DNA of 64,000 bases from Sinomicrobium kalidii (GCF_021183825.1 NZ_CP089211.1:4074501-4138500); one strand, 5' to 3'; shown: positions 8,393 to 18,924, counted from the first letter of the stretch. The notes: generated by a model not told the origin, from the letters alone. A program made the numbers and translations.

Positions 8393-11300
8393 ATGTTTGA
8401 TAGAATTATTGGCTTTTCCATTAAGAACAAGCTTATTATAGGGCTGTTTGTCCTGGCCCTGGTGTGCTGGGGACTATTTTCCCTGCGGCAGATCCCCCTG
8501 GATGCCGTACCGGATATTACCAACAACCAGGTACAGGTCATTACACAGGCTCCCGACCTGGCCACGCAGGAAGTGGAACAGTTCATCACATATCCCCTGG
8601 AAGTATCCATGTCCTTTATTCCCGATATTACGGAGATCCGGTCCATTTCGCGTTTCGGACTGTCTGTGATCACCGTGGTGTTTGAAGAGGACGTAGACCC
8701 GTACCTGGCCCGGCAACTGGTCAATGAACAGATCAGGGAAGCGGAAAAAAATATCCCGGAAGATTACGGAAGCCCGGGGCTGGCCCCGATGGTAACCGGG
8801 CTGAGTGAAATATACCAGTACACCCTGGTAGTAGAGGAGGAGTTTAAGGATGATTACGACCTGACCACACTGCGTACCATCCAGGACTGGATCGTAAAGC
8901 GGCAGTTGGCGGGTGTTTCCGGGGTAGCCGAAGTAAGCAGTTTCGGCGGCTATTTAAAACAGTATGAAGTTGCGGTAAACCCGGAACAGTTAAGGGCTTA
9001 CCAGCTTACACTGCCCGAAGTCTATACCGCCATAGCCAAAAACAACCACAACACCGGAGGTTCCTATATTGAAAAGACGAACACCACCTATTTTATTCGC
9101 GGCGAGGGGATGGTGAACTCCCTGGAAGAGATCGGGCAGATAGTGATAAAAAATACGGGGGGAACTCCTGTTCTGGTACGCGATATTGCCCGGGTACGAA
9201 TAGGCCATGCCCCGCGTTTCGGCGCCCTGACCAGGAACGGAAAGGGAGAAACGGTAGGCGGACTGGTATTGATGCTTAAAGGTGAAAACTCATACCAGGT
9301 GACCCGGGCCGTAAAAGAACGGATGGAACAAATTCGGAAGTCCCTGCCCGAAGGCATCCATGTTGATGCTTTTCTGGACCGGTCGGAGTTAATAGACAGG
9401 ACCATACATACGGTAACCAAAAACCTGGTGGAAGGGGGGCTGATCGTTATATTCATCCTGGTGCTGTTACTGGGTAATTTCAGGGCCGGACTGGTCGTGG
9501 CTTCGGTGATACCGCTGTCCATGTTGTTTGCCCTGGGAATGATGAACTTCTTTGGGGTCTCCGCCAATCTTATGAGCCTGGGGGCCATAGATTTCGGTCT
9601 TATCGTGGACGGGGCGGTGATCATAGTGGAGGCCATAGTGCATCGTATTCATACCAATTTTAACCGTCAGAACCTCAGCCAGGCACAAATGGACGAGCAG
9701 GTGGGGATTGCAGCAGGCAAGATCCGGAAGTCGGCAGCCTTCGGTGAGATCATTATCCTTATCGTATACCTGCCTATACTGGCCCTGGTGGGTATCGAGG
9801 GAAAAATGTTTACCCCTATGGCACAAACCGTAAGTTTTGCTATCCTGGGTGCCTTTATCTTATCGCTCACTTATGTTCCGATGATGTCCGCCCTGGTCCT
9901 GAAGAAAAAAATAGAGACCAGAAGGACCATTTCCGAAAAAATAATGGATTTTTTCCACCGTTTGTACGAGCCGGTGATCGGTTTTGCCATGAAAACCAGG
10001 AAAGCGGTGATCGTGTTTACCCTGTTGTTATTCGCGCTGAGCGTTTATATTTTTTCCGGTCTGGGCGGTGAGTTTGTCCCTACCCTCGAGGAAGGGGATA
10101 TTGCCTCGCACCAGATACTTCCCACGGGGACTTCCCTGAAACGGATGATAGAAGTCTCAGCAAAAGTACAAACGGCCTTAATGCGGGAATTCCCTGAAGT
10201 CAAGGAAGTGGTCAATAAAATAGGCACCTCCGAGATTCCCACCGACCCCATGCCGCCGGAACTGGCGGATATCATCATCGTGATGAAACCCAGGAAAGAG
10301 TGGGTGAGTGCGTCGAGCCGCGAAGAAATGTACGAAAAAATGGAAGCCGTCATTCATTCCATACCCGGAGTAGGCACAGAATTTACACAACCCATCCAGA
10401 TGCGTTTTAACGAACTCATCACCGGGGTACGACAGGACATTGCGGTAAAGATATACGGAGAAGACCTGGACCTGCTTTTTGAAAAAGCCAATCAGGCCAA
10501 TGCCCTTTTGGAACAGGTAGAAGGTGTTGGCGGTACCGTTGTGGAACAGACCAGCGGGTTGCCGCAAATACAGGTGAATTACAAACGAAACAAAATCGCC
10601 CAGTACGGCCTCAATGTGGAAGATATCAACCTGGCTGTCCATACCGCTTTTGCCGGGGGAAAGGCCGGGGTGGTCTTTGAAGGGGAACGGCGTTTCGACC
10701 TGGTGGTCCGTTTTCAGGAAAATTTCCGGCGCGATATTGAAAATGTCCGGGATATGTACATCCCGTTACCTTCGGGAGGACAGGTGCCTTTGCGGGAAGT
10801 TGCGGAAATCGGTTTTGAAGAAGCCCCGGCACAGATCTCACGGGACAATGCCAAACGCAGGATCGTTATCGGGGTAAATACGAGAAACCGCGATACGGAG
10901 AGCGTAGTGGACGACATACGGGAGGTCCTGGACGAACAGCTCAATCTGCCTCCCGGCTATTACATCACTTACGGGGGACAGTTTGAAAATCTCGTCAAGG
11001 CCAGGCAACGGCTTTCCTTTGCAGTACCGGCAGCGCTGTTACTGATCCTGATACTCCTGTTTTTTACCTTCGGTTCCGTTAAACAGGCATTGTTGATATT
11101 TACGGCGGTACCCATGTCGGCCATAGGCGGTGTTTTTGCCCTCTGGATCAGGGGAATGCCTTTCAGTATATCTGCCGGAATAGGTTTTATTGCACTTTTC
11201 GGCGTAGCGGTGCTCAACGGTATAGTGCTTATCGGGGAATTTAACCGGCTCAGGGAAGAAGGATCGGCACTGGAAGAACGCATCTTTAAAGGAGTACGGG

Positions 11301-12751
11301 TAAGGTTGCGCCCCGTTATTATGACGGCATCGGTGGCTTCCCTCGGGTTTTTGCCCATGGCCCTTTCCACTTCGGCAGGAGCGGAAGTACAGCGCCCCCT
11401 GGCCACGGTGGTGATCGGGGGACTGGTAACGGCAACCCTGCTGACACTGATCGTTCTGCCCTTGTTGTATTACGATCTCGAAAAAGGGATAAAATGGAAG
11501 TTCCGGCCCGGCAAGGTATCATTATTGGTGGTAGCGGCATTGATACTCGGTGTAACAAATGCACACGCCCAGCAGGACACCACAAAAGCCATACAGGGAC
11601 TTACATTGGAAAAGGCCATTACGCTGGGACTGAAAAATCATCCTCTGGCCGCACAGGCGGATTTGGAGATAGAACAACAGGAAGCCCTGCAGAAAACCGC
11701 TTTTGATTTTGGCAATACCCAGCTCTATTACCAACGGGAGGAAACAAATGGAGCGGATATTGAAGGGGTCCGTTCCCTGGGAATTCAGCAAAATATTGAT
11801 TTTCCGCTTACCTATATCCGGAGGTCACAGTACCGGCGGGCCCGGACCGATCTGAGCCTGGCGCACAGGGAACTTTCGAATAACGACCTGGTAGCCCGTA
11901 TAAGCGAAGCGTATAATTCCTGGCTTTTTGCAGGAAGCAGGCTGGAACTCATAAAAGAACTGGACAGTATTTTTTCCGATTTCAGGGCTTCTGCACGTCT
12001 GCGTTTTGACACCGGGGCCACGGGCCGCCTGGAACTGGTTTCGGCCACCGGCAGGGCACGCGAGGTGGAAGTGATGCGGGAGCAGGCACAGGCCGATTAT
12101 CAGAATGTGACAAAAAACCTGCAATCGTGGATAAACGTCCGTACCCCGGTGGTAAGCCAGGATACCGGTCTTTATAAATTTGACCAGGTGGTTGCCGCAG
12201 ACACTTCCGGTTTATCTCAAACCCCTTTGCTGCAATACTACCGGCAGAAAGAAAGGGTTTCGAAAGCCGCCCTGAAACTGGAACGTTCCAGGTTTTTGCC
12301 CCGGTTGAACCTTGGCTACAGCGATCAGACCGTGAACGGGCAGGAAGGTTTTTACATGTTCAGGGCCGGGATCAATATTCCCCTGTTGTTTTTTGCCCAG
12401 AAAGGCCGGGTACAGGCAGCGAATATACAGCAGTCCATTGCCGAAAAGGAAGCAGAAGAACAAAGGCTCGGTCTGCGCCGGCAGTGGAGCAAGGCAGTGG
12501 CCGAATGGCAGAAAGCAACGGCATCGGTAAGTTATTATGAAGAAGAAGGCCTTCAGATGGCCGGCGAACAGATACGGACCGCCGTACTGGGGTATAAGGC
12601 CGGGGAGGTCGATTATATTGCCTTTATTCAAAACCTGAACCAGGCCATAACCGTAAAAGAGGCCTACCTGAAAAGCCTGAAGGCCTATAATGAAGCTGTT
12701 ATCGAACTGAACCGGCTTTCAGGCGCGCTTATAAATAACAGTAACAAATAA
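8393..12751 (+). CDS. CzcA-type heavy-metal RND pump fused to a TolC-like outer membrane factor
   Basis: 1452 residues, against about 1040 for CzcA alone. Residues 1 to about 1040 are an HME-RND antiporter. Its TM4 carries DFGLIVDGAVIIVE (Asp400, Asp406, Glu413), the form seen in pumps for divalent Zn/Co/Cd/Ni rather than the Cu/Ag class. Residues from about 1065 on are an outer membrane factor (LTLEKAITLGLKNHPLAAQADLEIE, then the coiled-coil barrel repeats). The junction (about 1043-1063) reads like a signal peptide, VSLLVVAALILGVTNAHAQQ, with an AHA/Q cleavage site. Such fusions are known in Bacteroidota. It exports metal ions with the adaptor at 12947. Confidence 0.93.
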   Translation: MFDRIIGFSIKNKLIIGLFVLALVCWGLFSLRQIPLDAVPDITNNQVQVITQAPDLATQEVEQFITYPLEVSMSFIPDITEIRSISRFGLSVITVVFEEDVDPYLARQLVNEQIREAEKNIPEDYGSPGLAPMVTGLSEIYQYTLVVEEEFKDDYDLTTLRTIQDWIVKRQLAGVSGVAEVSSFGGYLKQYEVAVNPEQLRAYQLTLPEVYTAIAKNNHNTGGSYIEKTNTTYFIRGEGMVNSLEEIGQIVIKNTGGTPVLVRDIARVRIGHAPRFGALTRNGKGETVGGLVLMLKGENSYQVTRAVKERMEQIRKSLPEGIHVDAFLDRSELIDRTIHTVTKNLVEGGLIVIFILVLLLGNFRAGLVVASVIPLSMLFALGMMNFFGVSANLMSLGAIDFGLIVDGAVIIVEAIVHRIHTNFNRQNLSQAQMDEQVGIAAGKIRKSAAFGEIIILIVYLPILALVGIEGKMFTPMAQTVSFAILGAFILSLTYVPMMSALVLKKKIETRRTISEKIMDFFHRLYEPVIGFAMKTRKAVIVFTLLLFALSVYIFSGLGGEFVPTLEEGDIASHQILPTGTSLKRMIEVSAKVQTALMREFPEVKEVVNKIGTSEIPTDPMPPELADIIIVMKPRKEWVSASSREEMYEKMEAVIHSIPGVGTEFTQPIQMRFNELITGVRQDIAVKIYGEDLDLLFEKANQANALLEQVEGVGGTVVEQTSGLPQIQVNYKRNKIAQYGLNVEDINLAVHTAFAGGKAGVVFEGERRFDLVVRFQENFRRDIENVRDMYIPLPSGGQVPLREVAEIGFEEAPAQISRDNAKRRIVIGVNTRNRDTESVVDDIREVLDEQLNLPPGYYITYGGQFENLVKARQRLSFAVPAALLLILILLFFTFGSVKQALLIFTAVPMSAIGGVFALWIRGMPFSISAGIGFIALFGVAVLNGIVLIGEFNRLREEGSALEERIFKGVRVRLRPVIMTASVASLGFLPMALSTSAGAEVQRPLATVVIGGLVTATLLTLIVLPLLYYDLEKGIKWKFRPGKVSLLVVAALILGVTNAHAQQDTTKAIQGLTLEKAITLGLKNHPLAAQADLEIEQQEALQKTAFDFGNTQLYYQREETNGADIEGVRSLGIQQNIDFPLTYIRRSQYRRARTDLSLAHRELSNNDLVARISEAYNSWLFAGSRLELIKELDSIFSDFRASARLRFDTGATGRLELVSATGRAREVEVMREQAQADYQNVTKNLQSWINVRTPVVSQDTGLYKFDQVVAADTSGLSQTPLLQYYRQKERVSKAALKLERSRFLPRLNLGYSDQTVNGQEGFYMFRAGINIPLLFFAQKGRVQAANIQQSIAEKEAEEQRLGLRRQWSKAVAEWQKATASVSYYEEEGLQMAGEQIRTAVLGYKAGEVDYIAFIQNLNQAITVKEAYLKSLKAYNEAVIELNRLSGALINNSNK

Positions 12752-12946
12752 ATAGATCGTTAGCTTGTAGCCTTAATGATGAATCACGAATACTGAATAC
12801 CCAAAGATGAAGTTTTAAGTGTTCATACATCAGACAGTTTCTCAAACTTTATGGTACTTCGGCATTCTGTGTTCAACATTCGGTGAGGTCCCCGGGCACA
12901 GCCGAAGGGTCCGACATTTATAAATTGCAAAACAATAAAAAACAAC

Positions 12947-14206
12947 ATGAAACAGCTACAATATATTTCAATAGTACTGGGCATACTCCTCCTTTTGGCC
13001 CGGTGCGGGGAACCGCAAAAAAAATCTGCGGAAGGAGAACACGGACATCACGAAGAAGAGCACGGTGGTGAAAGTGCAGACCGGGTGGAGCTCACCGATG
13101 TCCAGCTGGCATCGATCGACCTGGAATACGGGACGTTCACATCACTCAATGTTTCCGGGTTTGTAAAAGCGAACGGCATACTCGACCTGCCACCGCAAAA
13201 TATTGTGGCCATAACGACTCCCATGAACGGTATGGTAAAAAAGGCCAATTTCCTGGTAGGGGATTTTGTTAAAAAAGGAACAGTACTCGCCGTACTGGAG
13301 CATATGGATTATGTGAAGATGCAGGAAGAATACCTCGGTGTGCTGAATAACCTGGACTACCTGGAAGCCGAATACACCCGGCAGAAAACGCTCGATTCCG
13401 CGAGGGTCACTTCCAGGAAACAGTTTCAGAAAACCGCGTCCCTCTACCGCAGTGCCCGGGCCAAAAAACAGGCACTTGAAAAACAGCTCCGGTATATCGG
13501 GCTTTCTCCGGAACGTGTGGCGGCGGGGCATATTTCTTCTACCATCGCCCTGCGGGCACCCATCAGCGGTTATATCACCAGGATCGCGGTACATAACGGG
13601 GAACTGGCAAGATCGGAACAGGAGATCTACGAGCTGGTGGACAACAGCCATATGCATATTGAACTGGATGTCTTTGAACAGGACATCCGCAAGGTAAAAA
13701 CAGGGCAGTCCATACAGTTTGTGGTTCCCGGTATCGGGGATGGAAGTTATCAGGGTGAAGTCTATCTCACCGGGAAATCCTTCGATATGGACAACAAGAC
13801 CGTAAAGGTACATGGTCATATTGAAGGGGAACACCCGGATTTTATACGCGGCTTATATCTCGAAGCAAGGATTTACACCGGGAAGAAAGAGATCCGTGCA
13901 CTACCGGAAGATGCCCTTGTCGAAGAAGGGGGAAAGACATTTGTGTTTGTCAAAAACGGGGGAGCGGTACAGGAGCAAGAAGAACTTCATACACATACGG
14001 ATGACGAAGCGCAAGAAACACCACATGGCGATAAGCACGGAACCGCATTTACCAGGGTACAGGTAGTCCCCGGGATCAGGGACCAGGGATTTGTTGAAAT
14101 AAAGGAAATACGGGAACTGCCCGGAAACGCGGAGATCGTGTTAAAAGGGGCGTATTACCTTTATTCCGAAATGAAAAAGGGAGAAGGCGGGCATCATCAT
14201 CATTAA
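12947..14206 (+). CDS. Heavy-metal efflux periplasmic adaptor (CzcB/CusB-like lipoprotein)
   Basis: 419 residues with lipoprotein signal and lipobox ending at Cys20. Core membrane-fusion motifs are present: VAITTPMNGMVKKANFLVGDFVKKGTVLAVLEH (first lipoyl half), a helical hairpin, and LRAPISGYITRIAVHNGELARSEQEIYELVDNSHMHIELDVFEQDI. Three His-rich patches flank the fold: HGHHEEEHGG after the signal, HTHTDDEAQETPHGDKHG in the membrane-proximal part, and a terminal GGHHHH. These probably bind metal ions. It joins the RND part to the outer membrane factor encoded as one polypeptide upstream; the 195-bp gap may hold its own promoter. Confidence 0.93.
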   Translation: MKQLQYISIVLGILLLLARCGEPQKKSAEGEHGHHEEEHGGESADRVELTDVQLASIDLEYGTFTSLNVSGFVKANGILDLPPQNIVAITTPMNGMVKKANFLVGDFVKKGTVLAVLEHMDYVKMQEEYLGVLNNLDYLEAEYTRQKTLDSARVTSRKQFQKTASLYRSARAKKQALEKQLRYIGLSPERVAAGHISSTIALRAPISGYITRIAVHNGELARSEQEIYELVDNSHMHIELDVFEQDIRKVKTGQSIQFVVPGIGDGSYQGEVYLTGKSFDMDNKTVKVHGHIEGEHPDFIRGLYLEARIYTGKKEIRALPEDALVEEGGKTFVFVKNGGAVQEQEELHTHTDDEAQETPHGDKHGTAFTRVQVVPGIRDQGFVEIKEIRELPGNAEIVLKGAYYLYSEMKKGEGGHHHH

Positions 14207-14321
14207 ATGTGTAATACGCTATTGAAAAAACACCTATATTTAGGGGGAGCCTTACATACAAACTGCCATCAGAACCGAAGTAAGTGCAGAACAGGATAAC
14301 TACTAAAACCCCCGGTATTAT

Positions 14322-16994
14322 ATGAAAATCATATTTCTGACAGCCTGCCTATGGTTTATTTCCGGAATTTCCCATGCACAGGAAGGAGAATTACGCCTGG
14401 AAAAACTACAAACCGAACATTTGCCGGAACCCCTGGGAACAGATGCTCCGCATCCCCGGTTGAGCTGGAGGGTCGCTTCGGAAGACACAGAAGTATACCA
14501 GGAATCCTTTCGCATTTATGTGGCTGCCGATTCGATGGCGATTGTAAACCGCGACGGGAAGCTCTGGGAAACCTTTCGGCAGGGCGGTGATATATTGGTG
14601 ATCTATGACGGCAAACCCTTACGGCCGTTCACAAAATATTACTGGGGCGTGGAAATATCGGATAACAAGGGCAGGAAAAGCGCGCTGGCAATTTCTCACT
14701 TTGAAACCGGAATGATGCAAGCAGGTAACTGGGAAGGTAGCTGGATCACCGATGTTGAAGATACCGATTTAAAACCCGCGCCGTTTTTCAGGAAGGAAAT
14801 ACGACCTAAAAGGAATGTGGTCAGGGCCAGGGCGTATATTGCAGCCGCCGGGTTGTACGAATTATACCTTGACGGCGAAAAGGCCGGAGATCATCGTCTC
14901 GACCCCGTGTATACCCGATTTGACAAACGGAACCTCTATGTAACGTATGACGTAACCGAAAACTTCCGGAAGAAAAGAACAGCCGTCGGTGTTTTACTGG
15001 GCAATGGCTGGTACAACCATCAGTCAACAGCAGTGTGGAATTTTCACGAAGCGGGATGGAGGGCCCGTCCGGGGTTCTGCCTGAATATCCGGTTAACTTA
15101 TGACGACGGTACCACCGAAGTATTTGCCACGGACAAAAGCTGGAAAACCTCTTTGAGCCCTGTGGTGTTCAACAGTATTTATACGGCAGAACACTACAAT
15201 GCACTCCTGGAACAGCCCGGATGGGATACCGCGGGTTTTGACGACAGCTCATGGAACCCGGCCATTGAAGTTAAGGCCCCTTCCGATTCGATTGTGGCAC
15301 AGGCCATGCCACCTATCCGCAATGTGGAACAGATTGTCCCTGAGCAAATAAGAAAAATCAGTAACAAAAGATATATTTTTGACCTGGGCCGGAATATATC
15401 CGGAGTCACCAAACTAAAGGTCAGCGGAAAAAAGGGGACCAGGATTCGGGTAACACATGCGGAACAACTGGATAGTCTGGGCAACCCGGACCTGTCAAAT
15501 ATCAATGTCCACTATCGCCCGAAAGATACCCTGGACCCTTTCCAGGTGGATATTTATACGTTAAGCGGAAAGGGAGAGGAGACCTTTATGCCGAAATTCA
15601 ATTACAAAGGTTTTCAGTATGTTGAAGTAAAAAGCGATAAACCCGTTGCACTGACAAAACAAAGCATTACGGGAGAATTTATGCACAGCGATGTAAAGCC
15701 CGCCGGAAGTATTCACACTTCCAACGAGATCATAAACAAAATCTGGAAAGCCACAAATGCTTCTTATTTGTCCAATCTTTTCGGTTACCCTACCGATTGC
15801 CCGCAACGGGAAAAAAACGGGTGGACGGGTGATGCGCATATCAATATTGAAACCGGGCTGTATAATTTTGATGCCATTACCGTTTATGAAAAGTGGATGG
15901 CAGACCATCGGGACGAACAACAGCCGAACGGCGTTTTACCGTCCATCATCCCCACATGGGGAGGCTGGGGCTACGACTGGGGCAACGGCCCGGACTGGAC
16001 GAGTACCATTGCCATTATACCCTGGGAAATATACCGGTTTTACGGTGATGATAAAGTGCTGAGGGACATGTATGAACCCATGAAGAAATACGTGGATCAT
16101 ATTACATCCGTCAGTGATGGCAACGGACTGACGGATTGGGGGCTGGGAGACTGGGTCCCGGTAAAGTCCGAAACCCCTGAGGAACTTACTTCGTCGATCT
16201 ATTATTATGTGGATGCTACTATTCTGGCCAGGGCAGCCGGGCTTTTCGGCAGGGAGAAGGACCGTGAAAAATATACCGGATTGGCCCGGAACATCAAAAA
16301 TGCCATCAACAAAAAATACCTGGACCCGGAAACCGGTATTTACGGGAACGGTTATCAAACCGAATTAAGTGCGCCGTTGTACTGGGGCGTTGTTCCGGAC
16401 TCGCTGAAACAAAAAGTGGCAGACCGTCTTGCCGCCGAAGTAAAAAGAGCGGATAACCATATCGATGTGGGATTATTGGGCACCAAAACCATACTGGGAG
16501 CTTTAAGCCGGAACGGGTATGCCGGTTTAGCCTATCAGGTGGCTTCTCAGGATACCTATCCTTCCTGGGGATGGTGGATTAAAAACGGGGCGACTACCCT
16601 GTATGAAAACTGGGATTTGAATGCAGGTTCGGACATTTCGAAAAATCATATCATGTTTGGTGCTGTAGGAGCCTGGCTGTACAAAGGTCTTGGCGGTATC
16701 CTGCCCGATGAGCGTGCCCCCGGGTTTAAAAATATTATACTGAAACCTCATTTTGTAAAAGGACTTTCACAGTTTGAAGCCAGGCATGAAGGCCCGTACG
16801 GTGAAATCGTTTCCGGGTGGAAAACCGAGGGGGACCATATACGCTATCACGTAGTGATCCCTGCCAATAGTACTGCCGAACTTCATCCGGGCGAAGGGTA
16901 TTACATATATAACAACAATAAAAAAGACCGGGAGCGGAGCGGGGTGTTAAGGCTTTCTTCGGGAAGCCATGAATTTCTTATCAAAACCGATTGA
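14322..16994 (+). CDS. Alpha-L-rhamnosidase, glycoside hydrolase family 78
   Basis: 890 residues with an SPI signal peptide (MKIIFLTACLWFISGISHAQ). Order: N-terminal Ig-like and carbohydrate-binding beta domains (residues about 25-430, including the LDPVYTRFDKRNLYVTYDVT region), an (alpha/alpha)6 catalytic barrel (about 455-800) and a C-terminal beta domain. The catalytic acid motif DCPQREKNGWTGD begins at Asp492 (Glu497 likely acid) and TTLYENWD holds the likely base Glu762. It should release terminal L-rhamnose from plant or algal glycans in the periplasm or at the cell surface. It is a lone gene, not in a visible polysaccharide utilisation locus. Confidence 0.92.
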   Translation: MKIIFLTACLWFISGISHAQEGELRLEKLQTEHLPEPLGTDAPHPRLSWRVASEDTEVYQESFRIYVAADSMAIVNRDGKLWETFRQGGDILVIYDGKPLRPFTKYYWGVEISDNKGRKSALAISHFETGMMQAGNWEGSWITDVEDTDLKPAPFFRKEIRPKRNVVRARAYIAAAGLYELYLDGEKAGDHRLDPVYTRFDKRNLYVTYDVTENFRKKRTAVGVLLGNGWYNHQSTAVWNFHEAGWRARPGFCLNIRLTYDDGTTEVFATDKSWKTSLSPVVFNSIYTAEHYNALLEQPGWDTAGFDDSSWNPAIEVKAPSDSIVAQAMPPIRNVEQIVPEQIRKISNKRYIFDLGRNISGVTKLKVSGKKGTRIRVTHAEQLDSLGNPDLSNINVHYRPKDTLDPFQVDIYTLSGKGEETFMPKFNYKGFQYVEVKSDKPVALTKQSITGEFMHSDVKPAGSIHTSNEIINKIWKATNASYLSNLFGYPTDCPQREKNGWTGDAHINIETGLYNFDAITVYEKWMADHRDEQQPNGVLPSIIPTWGGWGYDWGNGPDWTSTIAIIPWEIYRFYGDDKVLRDMYEPMKKYVDHITSVSDGNGLTDWGLGDWVPVKSETPEELTSSIYYYVDATILARAAGLFGREKDREKYTGLARNIKNAINKKYLDPETGIYGNGYQTELSAPLYWGVVPDSLKQKVADRLAAEVKRADNHIDVGLLGTKTILGALSRNGYAGLAYQVASQDTYPSWGWWIKNGATTLYENWDLNAGSDISKNHIMFGAVGAWLYKGLGGILPDERAPGFKNIILKPHFVKGLSQFEARHEGPYGEIVSGWKTEGDHIRYHVVIPANSTAELHPGEGYYIYNNNKKDRERSGVLRLSSGSHEFLIKTD

Positions 16995-17016
16995 ACCGGC
17001 GTAATGCTCTGAAAGA

Positions 17017-17067
17017 AAAGGCCCTGGCGGACGTTGTCGGCAGCACTGCATCTGTCCGGGGGCCTTT
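17017..17067. terminator. Bidirectional terminator between convergent genes
   Basis: AAAGGCCCTGGCGGAC and GTCCGGGGGCCTTT form a GC-rich stem with a small bulge in the gap between the convergent rhamnosidase (+) and spondin-repeat (-) genes, which is where a shared terminator is expected. T-runs are short. Confidence 0.55.
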
Positions 17068-17082
17068 ACTTGTAAGAAATAG

Positions 17083-18393
17083 TTAGTCCAGCCTCACTTT
17101 TACGATCTGGTCCGGTGAGGGAAGTGTATTGAAACTGTTCGGGTTGGGCACTTCCTGTATGGGGTTGTCTTCAGGAATTACGGTGCCGCCCAGGTTGATC
17201 TGTGTCATTCCCGCTCCCGGGAACTGGTTGACAGCGGTACCATCGTCATACAACCGGATCTTTGAAGAGACATCGCCCCGCTCATCGGCGGAGATGCCGT
17301 TATCACCGAGGGCAAAGAACCAGTCGTTGGAGAAGCCGTACATGGTGGCAATGGCGATGTGGTCCCCTTCGTTCAATAACAGTTCCCGGCTCACTTTTCC
17401 GCCGGCTGCGCCATTTATTGAAGGCAGCAGTACGGTATTTTGCGGATCGGGCAGAATATAGGTGGCCTCGATCCCGGGTGTCCCGGTCAGCGCTTCGGCC
17501 AGTTTCTCTGCATTGCCTGTCTGGGCCAGTTCGGTCAGTCCTTCGTTCCGGTCCGTTTCACCGGTTTTAAAGACGGGGTTTTCAATGCCGTTGTACACCA
17601 CGACGAGAATGGGAGACAGCGGGGTAAAGATGCCCGTCTCGGCGCTTACATCCGCTGCGATGGCAGAAATGTCTCCCGCTTCCGCAAGTTCGGTAAGACC
17701 GCTATAAGTGCTTTCCCCTTCGCTGAAGAGGGGCGCGGGATTTAAAATATTTCCTCCGGCTATATATGAAATTGCCCATACGCCGGGGCTTACCGGGGTT
17801 TCGTTTGCCGTACCCCCCGAAGTGTTCTCCAGTGTCAGGGTAAAATAGGAATCCCCGTCATAAGTCAGGGTGGCCCGAACCAGTTCCGGTGCGGGCAGAT
17901 AGGTGTTCCCCTGGTCATCCGTCCCGTTAACTTCGCGGATAACGCCGGATTCCGCTTCCCCGGGATGTTGTACGTCTGCCCCGGGGGGCTGGTTGACCCT
18001 GGAACCGTTGTCCCACAGCTTCAACGCCCCGGAAACATCGCCTTCAACCGGGTTCCCGCCGGCATCGTACAATGTGATCCCCGGGTTTTCCGGCGCAAAA
18101 AACAAATCGTTGCTCCATCCGTACATGGCGGCAAAAGATACGGCCTGCCCTCTTGCTGCGGAAAATGAAAACGAAACGGATTCGCCGGGCAGGATAACAG
18201 GGGCCCCTGCACCATCCCCCTCAAAACTTCCCGATTGAACCAGTGTTCTGCTATCGAGTACATTTTCTACGGTAAGCGTGGCCGTTGTGGGCATGGGGTC
18301 GCCGGAAGTATCATCGTCATCGCTGCAGGAATATACAATGACACCGATGAGTGTGAACATAGACAGCTTAAACAAATTTCTGAATTGTGACAT
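17083..18393 (-). CDS. Lipoprotein with two spondin-like repeats
   Basis: 436 residues with lipobox VYSC (Cys23) followed by SDDDD, a common surface-export signal in Flavobacteria. The body has two related units. Each includes a FAAMYGWSNDLFFAP / IATMYGFSNDWFFAL segment followed by an Asp-rich stretch and KLWDNGSRVNQPPGA / RLYDDGTAVNQFPGA, characteristic of Spondin_N domains. The middle carries two short GLTELAEAGD / GLTELAQTGN repeats. Spondin domains bind calcium and matrix components in animals; in bacteria the role is unclear, possibly surface adhesion. Monocistronic. Confidence 0.8.
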   Translation of the reverse strand: MSQFRNLFKLSMFTLIGVIVYSCSDDDDTSGDPMPTTATLTVENVLDSRTLVQSGSFEGDGAGAPVILPGESVSFSFSAARGQAVSFAAMYGWSNDLFFAPENPGITLYDAGGNPVEGDVSGALKLWDNGSRVNQPPGADVQHPGEAESGVIREVNGTDDQGNTYLPAPELVRATLTYDGDSYFTLTLENTSGGTANETPVSPGVWAISYIAGGNILNPAPLFSEGESTYSGLTELAEAGDISAIAADVSAETGIFTPLSPILVVVYNGIENPVFKTGETDRNEGLTELAQTGNAEKLAEALTGTPGIEATYILPDPQNTVLLPSINGAAGGKVSRELLLNEGDHIAIATMYGFSNDWFFALGDNGISADERGDVSSKIRLYDDGTAVNQFPGAGMTQINLGGTVIPEDNPIQEVPNPNSFNTLPSPDQIVKVRLD

Positions 18394-18924
18394 TTTTTTC
18401 GTTTTTGTTTTAGTGATGATTAAAATTAGTGAGGCCCTTTGAAATAAAATGTCGGCTACCTGACATTACAGGCGCTTTTTAACAGTGAGGTGCTTTATCC
18501 CCGGCCGGCTTACGGATTTTATGTATTATAAGGAGATTCACAAAGGTCCTACAGAGGTTCACAAAGAGTCCTGCAGAAGTAATAGGACGTGAATAATGGA
18601 TAAGAAAAAGCTCCCTTTTTCATCCCGATGGTTATCAGGAGAAGAGAAGTGTCCCGCTTGCGGGACGGGGAGTTTGACCAGGCCCAAATCCCGGGCATAT
18701 TTCTAATTTTTTGTATTTTTCCAATGGCTTGGGCTTTCAAACCCTCCGACCAGACTGAAGTCTGCCCATCTCCCTTCTCCCGATAACCATCGGGATCAAG
18801 GGAGGAGCTTGTTTGACATCCCAAGCAAGGGTTGTAATTTTGAAACGCTTTGATTCATTGAATTTTTTTAATTGGAAGTACCCGGGGCAGGACCGTACCC
18901 GTTTACAAGGAGGGAAGGAGGGTA
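18394..18924. other. Intergenic region with hairpin repeat element
   Basis: 531 bases without a gene. About 200 of them form an element with long imperfect inverted ends (18608-18810). The rest includes a short direct repetition (TTCACAAAG twice near 18537-18566) and nothing else that I can identify. Confidence 0.65.
18608..18810. repeat. ~200-bp inverted-end repeat element, copy 1
   Basis: Ends pair over about 40 bases; the best block is 18622-18644 against 18774-18796, 22 of 23 positions complementary. The outer ends AAGCTCC and GGAGCTT also pair. The interior (GGGGAGTTTGACCAGGCCC ... GGCTTGGGCTTTC) recurs at 48869-49020. It has no coding capacity and resembles a MITE or folded repeat. Confidence 0.65.
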
